Positions 1 through 6,557 of a DNA stretch of 11,556 nucleotides are shown in pieces; positions within the stretch are counted from its first letter, which is position 1; every line of letters begins with the position of its first letter. The DNA comes from Hippea sp964442345 (lineage in GTDB: Bacteria > Campylobacterota_A > Desulfurellia > Desulfurellales > Hippeaceae). Under the pieces are notes generated by a model. It saw nothing but the letters and a program-made list of their open reading frames with translations. It was not told where the DNA came from and searched no databases. Position numbers and translations under genes: made by a program. Location of the stretch: the NCBI GenBank assembly GCA_964442345.1, contig CAYTZD010000050.1, positions 1 through 11,556 on the forward strand, in the 5' to 3' direction.

Positions 1-25
1 TTTTTTAGAGCATAATAGAAACTTT

Positions 26-1120
26 TTAGCTTTTGCTTTTTAGGAAGTTTTCTATGCCCTTTGCTATGCCTTTTGCCAAAGCTTTTCTGAAGGTGGGATT
101 TCTTAGGTATAAGGCGTCGGATGGGTTGTTTATGAATGCTGTTTCTATCAGGATTGATGGACAATGCGTGCCAACAAGCACATAGAATGGAGCCTGTCTT
201 ACCCCTCTGCCTTTGTATGAACGATATACTTTTCTGCCGTATTTTAGCATCTCTTTGTAAACATCTGCCGCTAAGATTTTTGAATATTGGATCTTGGATG
301 TTTGAATAAGGGATAAGATGATGCGGTTTAGATCGCTTATCTGGCTTATGCTCATACCGTTTTCTTTGGCTGCAAGCCAAAGCGCCCTTTTGTCTGATGT
401 GGTGTTTACAAAATAGACTTCCAAACCTTTGGCTTTGAGTTTATCCTTTGGTGCATAGTTTGCATGTATCGAGACAAATAGCGTTGCATGCACCTTGTTT
501 GCAAGTTCGACCCTTTGCGCTAAGGTTGGATATGTATCCTTTGTGCGCGTCATAACCACCTTGTATCCATCCTTTTTTAAGAAGTAGGCTACATATTTGC
601 CTATTGAAAGCGTTACTGTTTTCTCTTTGTTGTATTTACCAACAGCGCCTGGGTCTTTGCCACCGTGTCCTGGGTCTATTACGATTACCGTTTTCTTTTT
701 TGATTCTGGTGGTTTGTATGTCTGTTTCTTTTGTGGCTTTACTGCAACACTTTTTTCTATTCTGACGATGAGAAATCTGTTTGATGAAAGAAGCAGTCTA
801 AACCTGTATTTGAAGTTTTTTTTGAGTTTAAAAAATATCCTTGTTTCGCCTTTTATTATCCTGACGAGTATCTTTTCGACTGAACCTTTTGGCAAAAGCG
901 GTGTTTCTATCGCTATAATGGTGTTTGGTATGGCTATGTAGAAATAATCGTCACTCAATCTTATAAATCTGTAATGTTTTATTTTGTCGAATCTAAAGAT
1001 GAGATTATCGACGCCATTTTGTAGGTTAACGATGCTGAAGCTTTTAAGCTTTGCTATCTGGTTTGCGTTTGCTTGTAGGCTAAACAGAACAAAAAGTATT
1101 GAAACTATTGCTTTTAACAT
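26..1120 (-). CDS. amiC: N-acetylmuramoyl-L-alanine amidase, AMIN + Amidase_3 domains (AmiC type)
   Basis: Zinc amidase that cuts the amide bond between N-acetylmuramic acid and the stem peptide, acting in the periplasm during daughter-cell separation or wall remodelling. The 364-aa protein starts with a signal peptide (about residues 1-19, hydrophobic core then ANA). An AMIN-like beta-rich domain follows (about 25-122), then a Lys/Pro-rich linker (about 125-143) and the Amidase_3 catalytic domain (about 144-361). Visible catalytic-site residues are H152 in IDPGHGG, E166, H219 in SIHAN and E326 in ILIETAFINN, so the enzyme looks intact. Length fits AmiC-type proteins. The ATG at 1120 is the only possible start: an in-frame stop lies just upstream and no other ATG/GTG/TTG occurs in the signal peptide. 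There is no visible Shine-Dalgarno sequence. It is divergent from the ruvX run, 50 bp away. The exact paralogue (AmiA/B/C) cannot be decided, so the symbol is by domain type only. Confidence 0.93.
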   Translation of the reverse strand: MLKAIVSILFVLFSLQANANQIAKLKSFSIVNLQNGVDNLIFRFDKIKHYRFIRLSDDYFYIAIPNTIIAIETPLLPKGSVEKILVRIIKGETRIFFKLKKNFKYRFRLLLSSNRFLIVRIEKSVAVKPQKKQTYKPPESKKKTVIVIDPGHGGKDPGAVGKYNKEKTVTLSIGKYVAYFLKKDGYKVVMTRTKDTYPTLAQRVELANKVHATLFVSIHANYAPKDKLKAKGLEVYFVNTTSDKRALWLAAKENGMSISQISDLNRIILSLIQTSKIQYSKILAADVYKEMLKYGRKVYRSYKGRGVRQAPFYVLVGTHCPSILIETAFINNPSDALYLRNPTFRKALAKGIAKGIENFLKSKS

Positions 1121-1142
1121 TAAAAGTTATTATAGTTATAAT
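1114..1142 (+). promoter_or_regulatory. Sigma70-type promoter for the ruvX operon
   Basis: A -35 box TTAACA (1114-1119; one mismatch to TTGACA) is followed by a 17-bp spacer and a perfect -10 box TATAAT (1137-1142). The predicted start of transcription is near 1149, giving a leader of about 22 nt that contains the ruvX ribosome binding site. The -35 box overlaps the amidase start codon on the other strand. This is the only obvious promoter for the ten plus-strand genes. The boxes are read directly; activity is inferred. Confidence 0.75.
1129..1142. repeat. 14-bp inverted repeat in the divergent control region
   Basis: ATTATA-GT-TATAAT: two perfect 6-bp arms around a 2-bp centre, midway between the amidase and ruvX genes. 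Each arm is a perfect -10 box for one direction, so the symmetry may simply be two promoters back to back; it could also be a protein-binding site. Confidence 0.6.
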
Positions 1143-1156
1143 CTGAGTATTTGCAA
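1129..1156 (-). promoter_or_regulatory. Possible divergent promoter for the amidase gene
   Basis: Read on the minus strand, TTGCAA (1156-1151, a 4/6 match to the -35 consensus), a 16-bp spacer and a perfect TATAAT (1134-1129) precede the amidase gene. Transcription would start about 1-3 nt before its ATG. An alternative -35 is TTGACT (1161-1156) paired with TATAAC (1140-1135) at a short 15-bp spacing. The -10 box is good and the -35 boxes are weak, so this is less certain than the plus-strand promoter. Confidence 0.45.
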
Positions 1157-1160
1157 GTCA

Positions 1161-1167
1161 AAGGTGG
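1161..1167 (+). promoter_or_regulatory. Ribosome binding site of ruvX
   Basis: AAGGTGG, ending 3 nt before the ATG at 1171. The same AAGGTGG motif stands before the DUF151 gene at 3795-3801, which suggests it is a usual Shine-Dalgarno form in this genome. Confidence 0.7.
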
Positions 1168-1170
1168 CTT

Positions 1171-1575
1171 ATGCGTATTTTGGGTATTGATTACGGGACG
1201 AAGAAGATTGGACTTGCCATATCAGATGAGACAAACACAATAGCTTTGCCTTTGAGCGTGATAGACGCCAATGAAAACTCCATAAACGAGATTAAAAGGA
1301 TCTTAGAAGAGAACAATGTAGAAAAGATTGTTGTTGGTCTGCCAATCACTTTGAGCGGCACAAAAGGTAAAAGGGCTTTAGAGACAGAAGAGTTCATAGA
1401 TAGGCTAAAAAAAGCCGTTAATGTTGAGATTGTTGAGTGGGATGAGAGACTCTCCACACGATTCTCTGAAAGGGTTCTAAATAGTGCCAATGTAAGAGGG
1501 AGAAAAAACAAAAAGAAGGTCATCGACAAGATAGCTGCTACATTTATCCTTCAGGGTTATTTAGACTCACTATGA
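1171..1575 (+). CDS. ruvX: RuvX/YqgF family protein (pre-16S rRNA processing nuclease)
   Basis: RNase H-fold nuclease of the YqgF family, which in characterised bacteria acts in maturation of the 5' end of 16S rRNA; an older proposal was Holliday-junction resolution. The 134-aa length is normal for the family. Visible signatures are LGIDYGTKKIGLAISD near the N-terminus (acidic D7), VVGLPITLSGTKG (about 54-66), WDERLST (D91, E92) and VIDKIAATFILQGYL (D119) at the C-terminus. These give the expected acidic metal-binding set. The start is fixed by the AAGGTGG site just upstream. It is the first gene of the plus-strand run, and its stop overlaps the mltG start by 4 nt (ATGA), implying coupled translation. 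YbeY, another rRNA-maturation factor, is encoded later in the same run. Confidence 0.95.
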   Translation: MRILGIDYGTKKIGLAISDETNTIALPLSVIDANENSINEIKRILEENNVEKIVVGLPITLSGTKGKRALETEEFIDRLKKAVNVEIVEWDERLSTRFSERVLNSANVRGRKNKKKVIDKIAATFILQGYLDSL

Positions 1576-2525
1576 GTTTTTTAAAGAAACTGTTTATAGC
1601 CAACATAATTCTGTTTCTCTTTGTTTTGGCTTTCGTTGTTTTTACTATTTTTAAGTTTGAGAGCTTTCTTAATACTCCAGCATCAAGCAAACATAAACAG
1701 CTTTACATAGAGATAGCCAAAAATCAAAGCATTCCCAGTATTGTGGATACGCTTAAAAACAAAGGCATAATAACAAGAAGCGACTGGTTTTATTATTATT
1801 TGCGCCTGAGTGGACAGGCAAAACATCTAAAGGCAGGCCTGCATCTGTTTTATACAGATTATACGCCAAAACAGGTTTTAAACGAACTTGTAAGTCCAAA
1901 GATTTACACAACAAAGATAACGGTTATTGCAGGATACAACATAAAAAAGATTGCAGATGTTTTATCAAAGGCTGGCTTTGATGGAAACAAACTGCTTAAG
2001 CTAAATGATAATGAGAGTTTCATAAAGCGTTGCAGTGGGTTTGATAAGGCAAAAAGTCTTGAAGGGTTTTTGTATCCTGATACATATTTTGTCTCAAAAG
2101 ACGACAAGGTTGAATCTATCCTGCTTTTGATGTGTAAGCAGTTTAGGGATAAATTTAAAAAGCTGACAGGCAGAAGCGATTTTAAAGAAGATGATTACAA
2201 GAAGTTGATAGTTGCATCTATCATTCAGAAGGAAGCAACGGATAAAAAGGATATGAGACTGGTTGCTGGTGTGATTTACAATAGATTAAAAAAGGGCATG
2301 TATCTGCAGATGGATTCAACAAGGTTTGATGATAGGTTTAACACATACCTGCATAAGGGTCTGCCGCCAGAACCTATCTGCAATCCGTCGTATGATGCTT
2401 TAGCTGCTGCTTATAATCCGCAAAAGACCGACTATCTCTATTTCATCTCAAAAAAGGATGGAAGTATGATTTTCAGCAAAACATTGAAGGAGCACAACAG
2501 AAACATAAGGAAGTATCTAAAATGA
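1572..2525 (+). CDS. mltG: Endolytic murein transglycosylase MltG (YceG family), compact form
   Basis: Inner-membrane lytic transglycosylase that cuts nascent glycan strands and is thought to end their elongation. The 317-aa protein has one N-terminal membrane segment (about residues 7-28) and a LysM-like region (about 42-110). The catalytic YceG domain begins around 115. SIIQKEAT holds the predicted catalytic Glu E221, followed by VIYNRLKKGMYLQMDST. The family hallmark GLPPGxI..PG appears as GLPPEPICNPS, with two glycines replaced by Glu and Ser. Only five residues separate LQMDST (245-250) from FNTY (256-259), where E. coli MltG has roughly 20, so a loop is shortened. The C-terminus (TDYLYFISKKDGSMIFSKTLKEHN) is standard. 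It overlaps both ruvX and miaB by 4 nt. There is no strong Shine-Dalgarno sequence, so coupling to ruvX is likely. Confidence 0.93.
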   Translation: MSFLKKLFIANIILFLFVLAFVVFTIFKFESFLNTPASSKHKQLYIEIAKNQSIPSIVDTLKNKGIITRSDWFYYYLRLSGQAKHLKAGLHLFYTDYTPKQVLNELVSPKIYTTKITVIAGYNIKKIADVLSKAGFDGNKLLKLNDNESFIKRCSGFDKAKSLEGFLYPDTYFVSKDDKVESILLLMCKQFRDKFKKLTGRSDFKEDDYKKLIVASIIQKEATDKKDMRLVAGVIYNRLKKGMYLQMDSTRFDDRFNTYLHKGLPPEPICNPSYDALAAAYNPQKTDYLYFISKKDGSMIFSKTLKEHNRNIRKYLK

Positions 2526-3793
2526 GATTTTACATAAAGACATTTGGCTGTCAGATGAACGAAAGGGATTCAGAGAAGGTTGAAGCGATTTTGAAAGAAA
2601 ACGGCTGGCAAAAAAGCGAAGACCCCAAGATGGCAGACCTTTTGATTGTAAATTCATGTGCCGTTAGAGAGAAGGCAGAAAACAAGATTTACAGTGAGAT
2701 AGGAAGACTAAGATTTAAAAACAGAAAAGCAAAGATTGTTGCTATGGGCTGTGTTGCACAGTTTGCATACGATAGACTATCCAATGTTGCAGATATTGTA
2801 ATTGGCACAAATACTATAGATAAATTTTACAGAATTGCTAAGGATTCTTCTGTTGAAGGTATTTTTATAAAGGATAAGATGGAAGAGCCAGATCATATAT
2901 TCCCGCATGTTAAAAGTGTAGTTTCGTTTGTTGATATTATGTATGGCTGCGATAATTTCTGCACTTACTGTATCGTCCCATACACCCGCGGCAGGGAAAT
3001 TTCGCGCAAAAAGGAAGCAATAATTGATGAGATAAAAGAACTTGTCGATAAAGGCACAAAGGAAGTTGTCCTGCTTGGTCAGAATGTTAATTCATACGGC
3101 AAGAACTTGGGTTATAATTTTGTTGATCTGCTTTATGAAGTAAACAAGATTGAAGGTTTAAGGCGCATCAGGTTTACCACATCCCATCCAAAGGATTTCT
3201 CAAAGGAACTTGTCTATGCAATAAGGGATTTGGATAAGCTGTGCGAACATGTTCATCTGCCGTTTCAGGCTGGCTCAAACAGGATTTTGAAGTTGATGAA
3301 AAGAAGATACACGATTGAAGAATACCTTGAGAAGGTCTTTCTCTTAAAAAGCGAAGTGAAAAACTGCTCAATTACAACCGACATCATCGTTGGCTTTCCG
3401 ACAGAGACAGAAGAAGATTTCAAAAAGACTTTAGAAGTAGTAAAAACCGTTGAATACGATACATCGTTTTCGTTTAAGTATTCGCCAAGGAGATTTACAA
3501 AGGCAGCCGAGATGGAAGGCCAAATCGAAGAGAAGGAGAAGCTTAGACGCCTAAATATACTCCAGCAGCTTCAAGCTGAAATTACACAGAAAAAGCTTAA
3601 AGAGTATGAAGGAAAAGTTGTTGAAGTGCTTATAGAAGGAAAAGCAAAAAAGGGCAACAAGCTTTATGGTAGAAACAGGCAGAATATAGTTGTCAATGTT
3701 GATTTTAGGGATAATATAAAAGCAGGCGACTGTTTAAGGGTTAAGATAACAAATGCCCTTAAGCATTCCCTGATAGGGGAGCCAATACAATAA
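2522..3793 (+). CDS. miaB: tRNA-2-methylthio-N6-isopentenyladenosine(37) synthase MiaB
   Basis: Radical-SAM methylthiotransferase that converts i6A37 to ms2i6A37 in tRNAs reading UNN codons. The 423-aa length is typical. The N-terminal MTTase domain carries the three cysteines of the auxiliary Fe-S cluster: C10 (FGCQMNERDSEKV), C46 (NSCAVREKAENK) and C77 (MGCVAQ). The radical-SAM core has C143, C147 and C150 in YGCDNFCTYCIVPYTRGREISR. A TRAM RNA-binding domain occupies about 358-422. NSCAVREKAENK and CIVPYTRGREISR are MiaB-like and argue against RimO or MtaB. The ATG overlaps the mltG stop (ATGA), with AAGGAAG 8 nt upstream. MiaA, which supplies the isopentenyl group, is not encoded in this window. 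Confidence 0.96.
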   Translation: MRFYIKTFGCQMNERDSEKVEAILKENGWQKSEDPKMADLLIVNSCAVREKAENKIYSEIGRLRFKNRKAKIVAMGCVAQFAYDRLSNVADIVIGTNTIDKFYRIAKDSSVEGIFIKDKMEEPDHIFPHVKSVVSFVDIMYGCDNFCTYCIVPYTRGREISRKKEAIIDEIKELVDKGTKEVVLLGQNVNSYGKNLGYNFVDLLYEVNKIEGLRRIRFTTSHPKDFSKELVYAIRDLDKLCEHVHLPFQAGSNRILKLMKRRYTIEEYLEKVFLLKSEVKNCSITTDIIVGFPTETEEDFKKTLEVVKTVEYDTSFSFKYSPRRFTKAAEMEGQIEEKEKLRRLNILQQLQAEITQKKLKEYEGKVVEVLIEGKAKKGNKLYGRNRQNIVVNVDFRDNIKAGDCLRVKITNALKHSLIGEPIQ

Positions 3794-3794
3794 G

Positions 3795-3801
3795 AAGGTG
3801 G
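3795..3801 (+). promoter_or_regulatory. Ribosome binding site of the DUF151 gene
   Basis: AAGGTGG, 6 nt before the ATG at 3808. It lies in the only intergenic gap of the plus-strand run (3794-3807, 14 bp) and fixes the start of the next gene. Confidence 0.65.
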
Positions 3802-3807
3802 ATAGCG

Positions 3808-4236
3808 ATGGTAGAGATTGAGCTTACCGATATAGATTTAAGTGATGATTTTTGTGATATCTATCTTGAAGATGCCGACGGCTATATATACAAATTCAGA
3901 ACCGACGCCGAAAAGGGAAAGATAATTTCTCTTCTTGCGCATGGTGTATATGTGCAGAATGACAATATCTATGAGCTTTTTATTAAATTCTTAAGGATGA
4001 GTGGTCTTTCTGTGCATTCTGTTGTTATACTTGACGGTTATAAAGATAGGGCGGTTATTAATCTGACAGATTCAAAAGAGATAAGAACCTTTCCTTTGAA
4101 TATAGATGATGCTTTAATTTTGGGACTGCTTTCTGAAGCTCCCTTGCTTATTAAAAGGGAAGCCTGCTTTTTGGAAGCTGAGAATCTCGATAAGTATATC
4201 TGGTATAGATTTCTAAAAGAGCTTGATTTATGCTGA
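3808..4236 (+). CDS. Diverged DUF151 / bifunctional nuclease (BFN) family protein
   Basis: The 142-aa soluble protein has no signal peptide or membrane segment. Its layout follows DUF151: a short strand plus turn (IYLEDADGYIYKF, 18-30), a helix (EKGKIISLLAHGV), and a second helix ending in the LG/SG turn (ELFIKFLRMSGLSV, 56-69). Next come the strand SVVILDGYKDRAVINL (71-86) and the family-like end PLNIDDALILGLLSEAPLLI (96-115), comparable to the usual D-x-RPSDAIALALR-x-x-APIYV. The common middle motif PRPLTHDLL is not recognisable and the Arg-Pro of the late motif is missing, so this is a distant member. DUF151 proteins include plant nucleases and many bacterial proteins of unclear role, so nuclease activity should not be assumed. 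It lies between miaB and the dGTPase-like gene and overlaps the latter by 7 nt. Confidence 0.7.
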   Translation: MVEIELTDIDLSDDFCDIYLEDADGYIYKFRTDAEKGKIISLLAHGVYVQNDNIYELFIKFLRMSGLSVHSVVILDGYKDRAVINLTDSKEIRTFPLNIDDALILGLLSEAPLLIKREACFLEAENLDKYIWYRFLKELDLC

Positions 4237-5252
4237 TAAGGGAAATCCTTGAAAAGATAGAAGAAGATACATTAAGCAGATATGCTTTTTTGTCTAAAAA
4301 TGCAACAAGGCCTAAGGGTAGCGAGAAAGACCCTGTAAGAACGGATTTTATGCGGGATAGGGATAGGATTATCCACAGTAAGGCATTCAGAAGGCTAAAA
4401 CACAAGACGCAGGTGTTTTTCTCGCCTGGTGGCGACCATTACAGAACACGCATGACGCACACCTTAGAAGTATCCCAGATTGCAAGAACTATAGCAAAGG
4501 CGCTGCTTTTGAATGAAGATTTAACAGAAGCCATAGCGCTTGGACATGATTTGGGTCATACGCCATTTGGTCATGCTGGTGAGAAGATTCTCAACGAAAA
4601 GTCCAAAAAGGGATTTAAACACTGGATTCAAAGTCTGCGCGTCGTTGATGTAATAGAAAAAGACGGCAAAGGCCTAAATCTAACAGATCAGGTTAGGGAC
4701 GGCATAGTAAAGCACTCCAAAGGCAGAGGGGCAATAATCCCAGAAGATAAAAGCAGTCTTGCCATTACACTTGAAGGCCAAATTGTTAGAATTGCCGATA
4801 TTATAGCGTATGTGAATCACGATATAGACGATGCTGTAAGGGCGTCAATAATCAAAGAAGACGATATACCAAAAAGAATATCCGATGTGCTTGGCAATAG
4901 CCACGCAAAAAGAATAGCAACGATGGTTAAAAGTGTGATAAAGGATACGCAGAATAAAGATTATGAATTTATTTCAATGGAAGAAGAAGTGCTTGAAGCT
5001 TTGAACGAATTGAGAGATTTTCTCTTTGAGAATGTCTATTACAGCGACAGGGTGATGAATGAAGTTAAGAAGTCCGAAAAGATATTAAGCGATCTGTTCG
5101 ATTACTTTATGGAGCATCCAGATTTGATAGAGAAGCACTATTCAGACGATATAGAGACCGTCGTTGTTGATTATATATCAGGCATGACAGACAGGTTTGC
5201 CTTAAATCTATACCAGAAGATATTTCTGCCAAAACCGTGGGAGGGTGGTTGA
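4230..5252 (+). CDS. dgt: Deoxyguanosinetriphosphate triphosphohydrolase-like HD protein
   Basis: HD-superfamily hydrolase predicted to split dNTPs into deoxynucleoside and tripolyphosphate, thereby adjusting dNTP pools. The 340-aa length fits the shorter Dgt-like subfamily rather than the roughly 500-aa E. coli Dgt. The opening RDRDRIIHSKAFRRLKHKTQVF (about 42-63) is a strong family signature. The metal site is complete: H77 (RMTHTLE), H106-D107 (GHDLGHTPFGHAGE) and D190 (VRIADIIAYVNHDIDD). The segment usually read F-x-HN-x-QSLR is KHWIQSLRVV here: the His (H131) is kept and the Asn is changed to Trp. The ATG overlaps the DUF151 stop by 7 nt, and the stop directly abuts the tldE GTG (TGAGTG). 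Substrate preference cannot be read from sequence, so the symbol is by homology only. Confidence 0.92.
   Translation: MLIREILEKIEEDTLSRYAFLSKNATRPKGSEKDPVRTDFMRDRDRIIHSKAFRRLKHKTQVFFSPGGDHYRTRMTHTLEVSQIARTIAKALLLNEDLTEAIALGHDLGHTPFGHAGEKILNEKSKKGFKHWIQSLRVVDVIEKDGKGLNLTDQVRDGIVKHSKGRGAIIPEDKSSLAITLEGQIVRIADIIAYVNHDIDDAVRASIIKEDDIPKRISDVLGNSHAKRIATMVKSVIKDTQNKDYEFISMEEEVLEALNELRDFLFENVYYSDRVMNEVKKSEKILSDLFDYFMEHPDLIEKHYSDDIETVVVDYISGMTDRFALNLYQKIFLPKPWEGG
5240..5244 (+). promoter_or_regulatory. Ribosome binding site deciding the tldE GTG start
   Basis: GGAGG core inside the end of the dgt gene, 8 nt before the GTG at 5253. A good Shine-Dalgarno at normal spacing supports GTG as the true start, directly after the dgt stop. 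Confidence 0.7.
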
Positions 5253-6557
5253 GTGTTAGCTGAGGAGATTTTAAGTAAGATTGCCGATGATTTTGATGCG
5301 GTTGAAGTATATGTCGAAGAGAGTAAATCCGAAGAGTTCGAACTTAAAAATGCCAAAGAGTTTTCAAAGGGTTTGGAAGAGAAAAAGGGTTGTGGCATAA
5401 GGGCGGTTAAAAACGGCAAGTTTGCTGCAGGTTGGTTTAGCGGATTTGACAATCCAGACGATATTGTAAATGAGATAAAATCGTCTATTGAGCTTGCAAA
5501 GGATGCCGATGCAGAGATTATACCAAAAGAGCCTTCCGTTTTCTTTGAAGAGAAAGAAGAATTTGAAAGCATAGAAAGCACAGAAGCCGAAGAATTACTA
5601 AAAGAGACGGTTGAGAAGATTGGTAGGTTTGACAAAAGGGTTAAACAGACAAAAAGTATTGGTCTTGGTATCTCTTATAAGCGATTTGAGATAGCAAACA
5701 GCTATGGATTGAAGGTTAAAGGCAGTGTTGGTTCGGCACAGGCGGCAGCTGAAGTTTTAGCCGAAGATAAGATTGCCGATTTAGGCTATTTTCATTTAGA
5801 CGCCGATAGGTTGGAAAATATAGATTTTGACTTTTTAGCTGAGAAGTCTGCAAGTATAGCCGTAAATAAGCTGTATCCCAAACCAATCCAGACAAAAAAG
5901 TACAGCGTTATAATAGAAAACAGTGTGTTTAGGGATATGCTTGCACATTTTATCTCTGCTTTTAGTGCCTACGGTTTAATAAACCATACAACGCCGTTTG
6001 AAGGTAAGCTAAACGAGAAGGTTTTTAGCGACTGCATAACGATTATTGATGCTAAAAGCTTCAAAAACAGGCCTTATGCTTTGGCTTTTGATCAGGAAGG
6101 CAACAGAAGAGAAGATACAGTAATCGTTGAAAATGGCGTTTTAAAAACATTTATGCACAATAGCTACACATCGTCAAAACTGAAGCAAAAAAATACGGCA
6201 AATGCAAAGAGAAACTCGCTTGCATCGGTTGATGTTGGGCCGTTTAATTTTTATGTAAAGCCGTCTGATATGCCATTTGAGAAACTTCTGAATATGGTAG
6301 ATGGCGTCTATATCACAGAGATTATGGGACTTCATATGGCAAATGCGGTAAGCGGTGATTTCTCGCTTGGCATAAATGGATTTTTAATACACAACGGTGA
6401 GCTTGTCTCTTACTTTAAATCCGCCACATTTGCAGATAACTTTTACGATATGATAAAGCGTATTATAGCTGTTTCGGATAATTTGTATTTTGCTGGTTCT
6501 GTCGGCTGTGTTGATGTTGCCGTTGCAGATTGCGTGATAGGAGAGAGCAATGGATAA
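5253..6557 (+). CDS. tldE: Metalloprotease-related protein TldE/PmbA
   Basis: Non-catalytic partner of the TldD/TldE protease, which trims peptides such as microcin B17 precursor and the CcdA antitoxin in E. coli. The 434-aa length is normal. Recognisable blocks are the N-terminal AVEVYVEESKSEEFELKN (16-33), GCGIRAVKNGKFAAGWFSG (46-64), SYKRFEIANSYGLKVKGSVG (141-160), NRPYALAFDQEGNRREDTVIVENGVLKTFMHNSYTS (272-307) and the C-terminal SGDFSLGINGFLIHNGEL (367-384). No HExxxH zinc motif is present, which separates TldE from the catalytic subunit TldD. It starts with GTG directly after the dgt stop and overlaps guaA by 8 nt. No tldD lies in this window, so its partner must be encoded elsewhere if it works as in E. 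coli. Confidence 0.9.
   Translation: MLAEEILSKIADDFDAVEVYVEESKSEEFELKNAKEFSKGLEEKKGCGIRAVKNGKFAAGWFSGFDNPDDIVNEIKSSIELAKDADAEIIPKEPSVFFEEKEEFESIESTEAEELLKETVEKIGRFDKRVKQTKSIGLGISYKRFEIANSYGLKVKGSVGSAQAAAEVLAEDKIADLGYFHLDADRLENIDFDFLAEKSASIAVNKLYPKPIQTKKYSVIIENSVFRDMLAHFISAFSAYGLINHTTPFEGKLNEKVFSDCITIIDAKSFKNRPYALAFDQEGNRREDTVIVENGVLKTFMHNSYTSSKLKQKNTANAKRNSLASVDVGPFNFYVKPSDMPFEKLLNMVDGVYITEIMGLHMANAVSGDFSLGINGFLIHNGELVSYFKSATFADNFYDMIKRIIAVSDNLYFAGSVGCVDVAVADCVIGESNG

Noticed and set aside
1..25. Left edge downstream of the amidase stop
   Set aside because: Too short to judge; minus-strand ATG there meets a stop after one codon, and no hairpin with a T-run is visible, so neither a gene nor a terminator is called.
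597..941. Plus-strand open frame opposite the amidase gene
   Set aside because: Entirely antisense to a gene with intact catalytic motifs and with no family resemblance of its own.
3568..3580. Short palindrome CAGCTT-C-AAGCTG in miaB
   Set aside because: Coding sequence with 6-bp arms; expected by chance in 11.5 kb and without a matching copy elsewhere.
4140..4160. Hairpin TCCCTT / AAGGGA with a 9-nt loop near the end of the DUF151 gene
   Set aside because: Stem of only six pairs, no T-run after it, and inside a coding region just before a coupled gene; not a credible terminator.
5171..5635. Open minus-strand frame of 154 codons, Ser/Phe-rich
   Set aside because: Lies opposite the end of dgt and start of tldE, has low-complexity composition and no recognisable domain; it is a shadow of tldE's Glu/Lys-rich codons.
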